Shown: positions 23,318 to 24,886 of the stretch, piece after piece
How the letters are laid out: every line of letters starts with the position of its first letter
How positions within the stretch are numbered: the first letter of the stretch is position 1
Assembly (NCBI GenBank): GCA_963693365.1
Contig: CAVNZM010000057.1
Span: forward strand, 1 to 24,886
DNA from: Amoebidium appalachense
Lineage: Eukaryota; Ichthyosporea
Reading direction: 5' to 3'
Length of the DNA: 24,886 nucleotides
Notes under the pieces: generated by a model
Told to the model about the DNA's origin: nothing
Database searches by the model: none
Seen by the model: the letters and a program-made list of their open reading frames with translations, nothing else
Position numbers and translations under genes: made by a program

Positions 23318-24242
23318 TGTTAAATTGTATAAGTATTTGGGATGTAAGCAGAGACACAGTGGTGCAGTGTGAAAACACCACAGACACACACAACAACAAA
23401 ACACGGAACGATCGGAGCAGTGTACACAACAGACATCAATGTTTAGACACGACTGAACTGAATTTATTCTGATCTTCGAATAAATACCTGAAATTCCTCT
23501 AAGTCCAATCCATACATGATTTCCGACCAGTCGGAAATCAGATCCATCTCTAATAGAAACCAATCATTAAGAACCAATTGCTTTCAGAGAGATCCGGTAC
23601 GCGGAGGCGTACACGATAGGACACAGACACTAGTTAAGATCAACTCGTGTCATCATCAAGGAAGTTCTAACCTATGACATACTGCAAAGACTCAGACATA
23701 TCACACTTAACCTTGATGATTGGTTAAAGCCCGGCAACACATGAAAACTAAAGTGAATTAATGAAGTCTAAACACACATGCTATTCTAAGTGTAGCCTAA
23801 GTGTGTTACCGTCCAATGAACACGTATTAAGTAACACAAATCTACCTAACATATATTAGTAGAAAAGAAATACGATTATACACATGAAGACAAGGAGAGA
23901 AAGAAAAGAAAATAAGGAAGGAGAAAGAGGAAGGAAAAGAGAGCACAGATCAACAAACAAGATAGTAATAGCATAACTATAACCAGAGATATTTATGTAC
24001 ACACGAACATGTACACGTCTCTCCCTGAGTGGGTGGATCCGTGTACACACATATAAATATTCTAATCGATATTACAATACACGATTAAAGCCGATACAAC
24101 ACGATTACAAGTATACAAGCATATCGGAGATCGATGCTACACTTTACATAATAGGAGTGTGGCATTTACACTAAGCATATGAACTGAAACATAACACAAA
24201 CTGAGAAGATCTTACAATATGTAAATACTACGTATTATAACA
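23318..24242 (-). repeat. Copia 5' LTR
   Basis: Same length as the 3' LTR, with no difference seen. In element sense it starts TGTTATAATACG and ends TTTAACA. AATAAA at 23463-23468. The ATG at 23429 lies about 35 bases past this signal, so probably in U5 and in the transcript leader. Confidence 0.97.
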
Positions 24243-24644
24243 GTCAGCCCCTGCCCGAAAGGGGGCTGGGTCCCCTAACCCGGGTTGGCCCCCCCCTTCC
24301 CCCGCCCCGTTGGCTGGGTTGGGAGGGCAGGCGTGTGCGCCGTGCGCCGCTGAGCCGCACTTCAGGCAGGCGTGCTTGTAGCGGCAAGGGTTGGGTCCCT
24401 TCCTGGTGCAGCCCTTGGCCGTGTTGAAGCCCCGGCATATCTCATCCGCAGCAGAGGCCGGGCTGGCGCGAGGGCTGGCTGTGGCCCCCCCAGAGGCAGG
24501 CTGCCGGGGTGTGCGGGGAGCGGTGGGTGCCTGGTGCAGGCGGGCACCAGACAGGGACACGGCCAGCTGCACAGCGTCGGGTGCGTCGAGTGGGCGGCCA
24601 GAGGCAGCGCACGACCGGCGGTGTGCATCCTCCCAGCGCATGAT
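24243..24644 (-). CDS. Gag-like zinc-finger segment of the DIRS-like element (fragment)
   Basis: 134 codons of DIRS sequence between two copia LTRs, reading through without a stop (MRWEDAHRRS at the start, PFRAGAD at the copia junction). It has an alanine/proline-rich middle, a CCCH finger C-X8-C-X7-C-X3-H (from EICRGFNTAKGC) and, one residue later, a CCHC knuckle C-X2-C-X4-H-X4-C (CLKCGSAAHGAHAC). This pair is familiar from ORF1 proteins of DIRS-like elements and probably binds RNA. Frame arithmetic across the copia (402 + 1686 bases = 696 codons) joins it in phase to the RT, so Gag and RT were one ORF here. Its N-terminal part lies beyond the LTR at 24645. Confidence 0.85.
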
Positions 24645-24886
24645 TGTTAAATTGGATAAGTATTTGGGATGTAAGCAGAGACACAGTGGTGCAGTGTGAA
24701 AACACCACAGACACACACAACAACAAAACACGGAGCGATCGGAGCAGTGTACACAACAGACATCAATGTTTAGACACGACTGAACTGAATTTATTCTGAT
24801 CTTCGAATAAATACCTGAAATTCCTCTAAGTCCAATCCATACATGATTTCCGACCAGTCGGAAATCAGATCCATCTCTAATAGAAA
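24645..24886 (-). repeat. Third copia-family LTR, truncated by window edge
   Basis: 242 bases aligned with the first 242 of the other LTRs (window sense), with two substitutions seen: G for T in ATTGGATAAG and G for A in CGGAGCGATC. It begins exactly at TGTTAAATT, with ATGAT as the adjacent flank. Either a solo LTR or the 3' LTR of a second full element. Confidence 0.93.

Larger units (their letters stand above)
17497..24242 (-). mobile_element. Full-length Ty1/copia LTR retrotransposon
   Basis: 6746 bp, flanked by a perfect 5-bp target-site duplication GTCAG (17492-17496 and 24243-24247). It has two 925-bp LTRs beginning TGTTA and ending TAACA, and one uninterrupted Gag-Pol frame in the order protease-integrase-RT-RNase H. 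Read by eye, I saw no difference between the LTRs. Every hallmark of a complete, very young insertion is present. It sits inside the Gag-RT frame of the DIRS-like element, in the same orientation. Confidence 0.97.
13334..24644 (-). mobile_element. DIRS-like tyrosine-recombinase retrotransposon, 5' end cut by window, copia nested inside
   Basis: In minus-strand order it holds a zinc-finger Gag-like segment (24644-24243), RT/RNase H (17496-15806), a tyrosine recombinase (15116-13999) and terminal repeats B1-A2-B2 (13988-13334). This order, and a YR in place of a DDE integrase, define the DIRS order. Split direct repeats point to a PAT/Ngaro-type arrangement rather than the inverted repeats of classical DIRS-1. 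The matching A1 copy would lie at the 5' end beyond the window. Element sequence is much more GC-rich than the copia LTRs. Confidence 0.85.

Noticed and set aside
23256-23429. Start of copia Gag at the LTR ATG 23429
   Set aside because: The extra 58 residues are mostly LTR-encoded and hydrophobic, and the same leader appears before unrelated sequence at 17608. The ATG at 23255 is the better start, though leader translation stays possible.
24242-24886. A small composite element made of 24243-24644 between two LTRs
   Set aside because: The segment's frame joins the DIRS RT, and the GTCAG TSD pairs 24243-24247 with 17492-17496, so it is host DIRS sequence between two insertions.

Overview
This window is eukaryotic DNA dominated by transposable elements and simple repeats. 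Evidence: GT-AG spliced genes, an intact Ty1/copia retrotransposon, a tyrosine-recombinase (DIRS-like) retrotransposon, AATAAA poly(A) signals, CCAAT-box arrays, and a 3.4 kb (CA)n satellite with many G/C homopolymers of 20-54 bases. I cannot place the species. CCAAT boxes with a perfect NRF1-type site would fit a metazoan or close relative, but an alga or other protist is not excluded.

Layout. 1-626: 3' end of a coiled-coil protein gene (+). 627-2742: no recognisable gene; microsatellites, homopolymers and a degenerate repeat built on GTAAGCAACG. 2743-3765: small three-exon gene (-), reconstructed from splice sites. 3766-5019: promoter-like spacer. 5020-9150: a C2H2 zinc-finger first exon and a C-terminal exon (+) separated by a 3.6 kb phase-compatible 'intron' that is almost entirely higher-order (CA)n satellite. 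9151-10918: homopolymers, (CA)/(GT) runs and a second GCAACG cluster. 10919-11780: a 79 bp CRE-containing palindrome, a 358 bp tandem duplication and eight CCAAT boxes. 12071-13333: frameshifted remnant of an unknown protein gene (+), cut off by the next element.

13334-24644 is one DIRS-like element on the minus strand, running past the right edge. Its 3' end has split direct repeats (B1-A2-B2), then come a complete tyrosine recombinase, a probable intron, RT/RNase H, and a zinc-finger Gag-like segment. A full-length copia element (17497-24242; two 925 bp LTRs with no difference seen, TSD GTCAG, intact 1468-codon polyprotein) lies inside the DIRS Gag-RT frame. Removing the copia and one TSD copy leaves the host frame open. 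A third copy of the same LTR starts at 24645, so a second copia-family insertion lies only 402 bp away.

History implied: the remnant gene was invaded by the DIRS-like element, which was then invaded very recently at least twice by one copia family. The copia Gag carries an unusual SR-rich tract. Its U5 reading frame runs open both into its own Gag and into the DIRS reverse transcriptase next to it.
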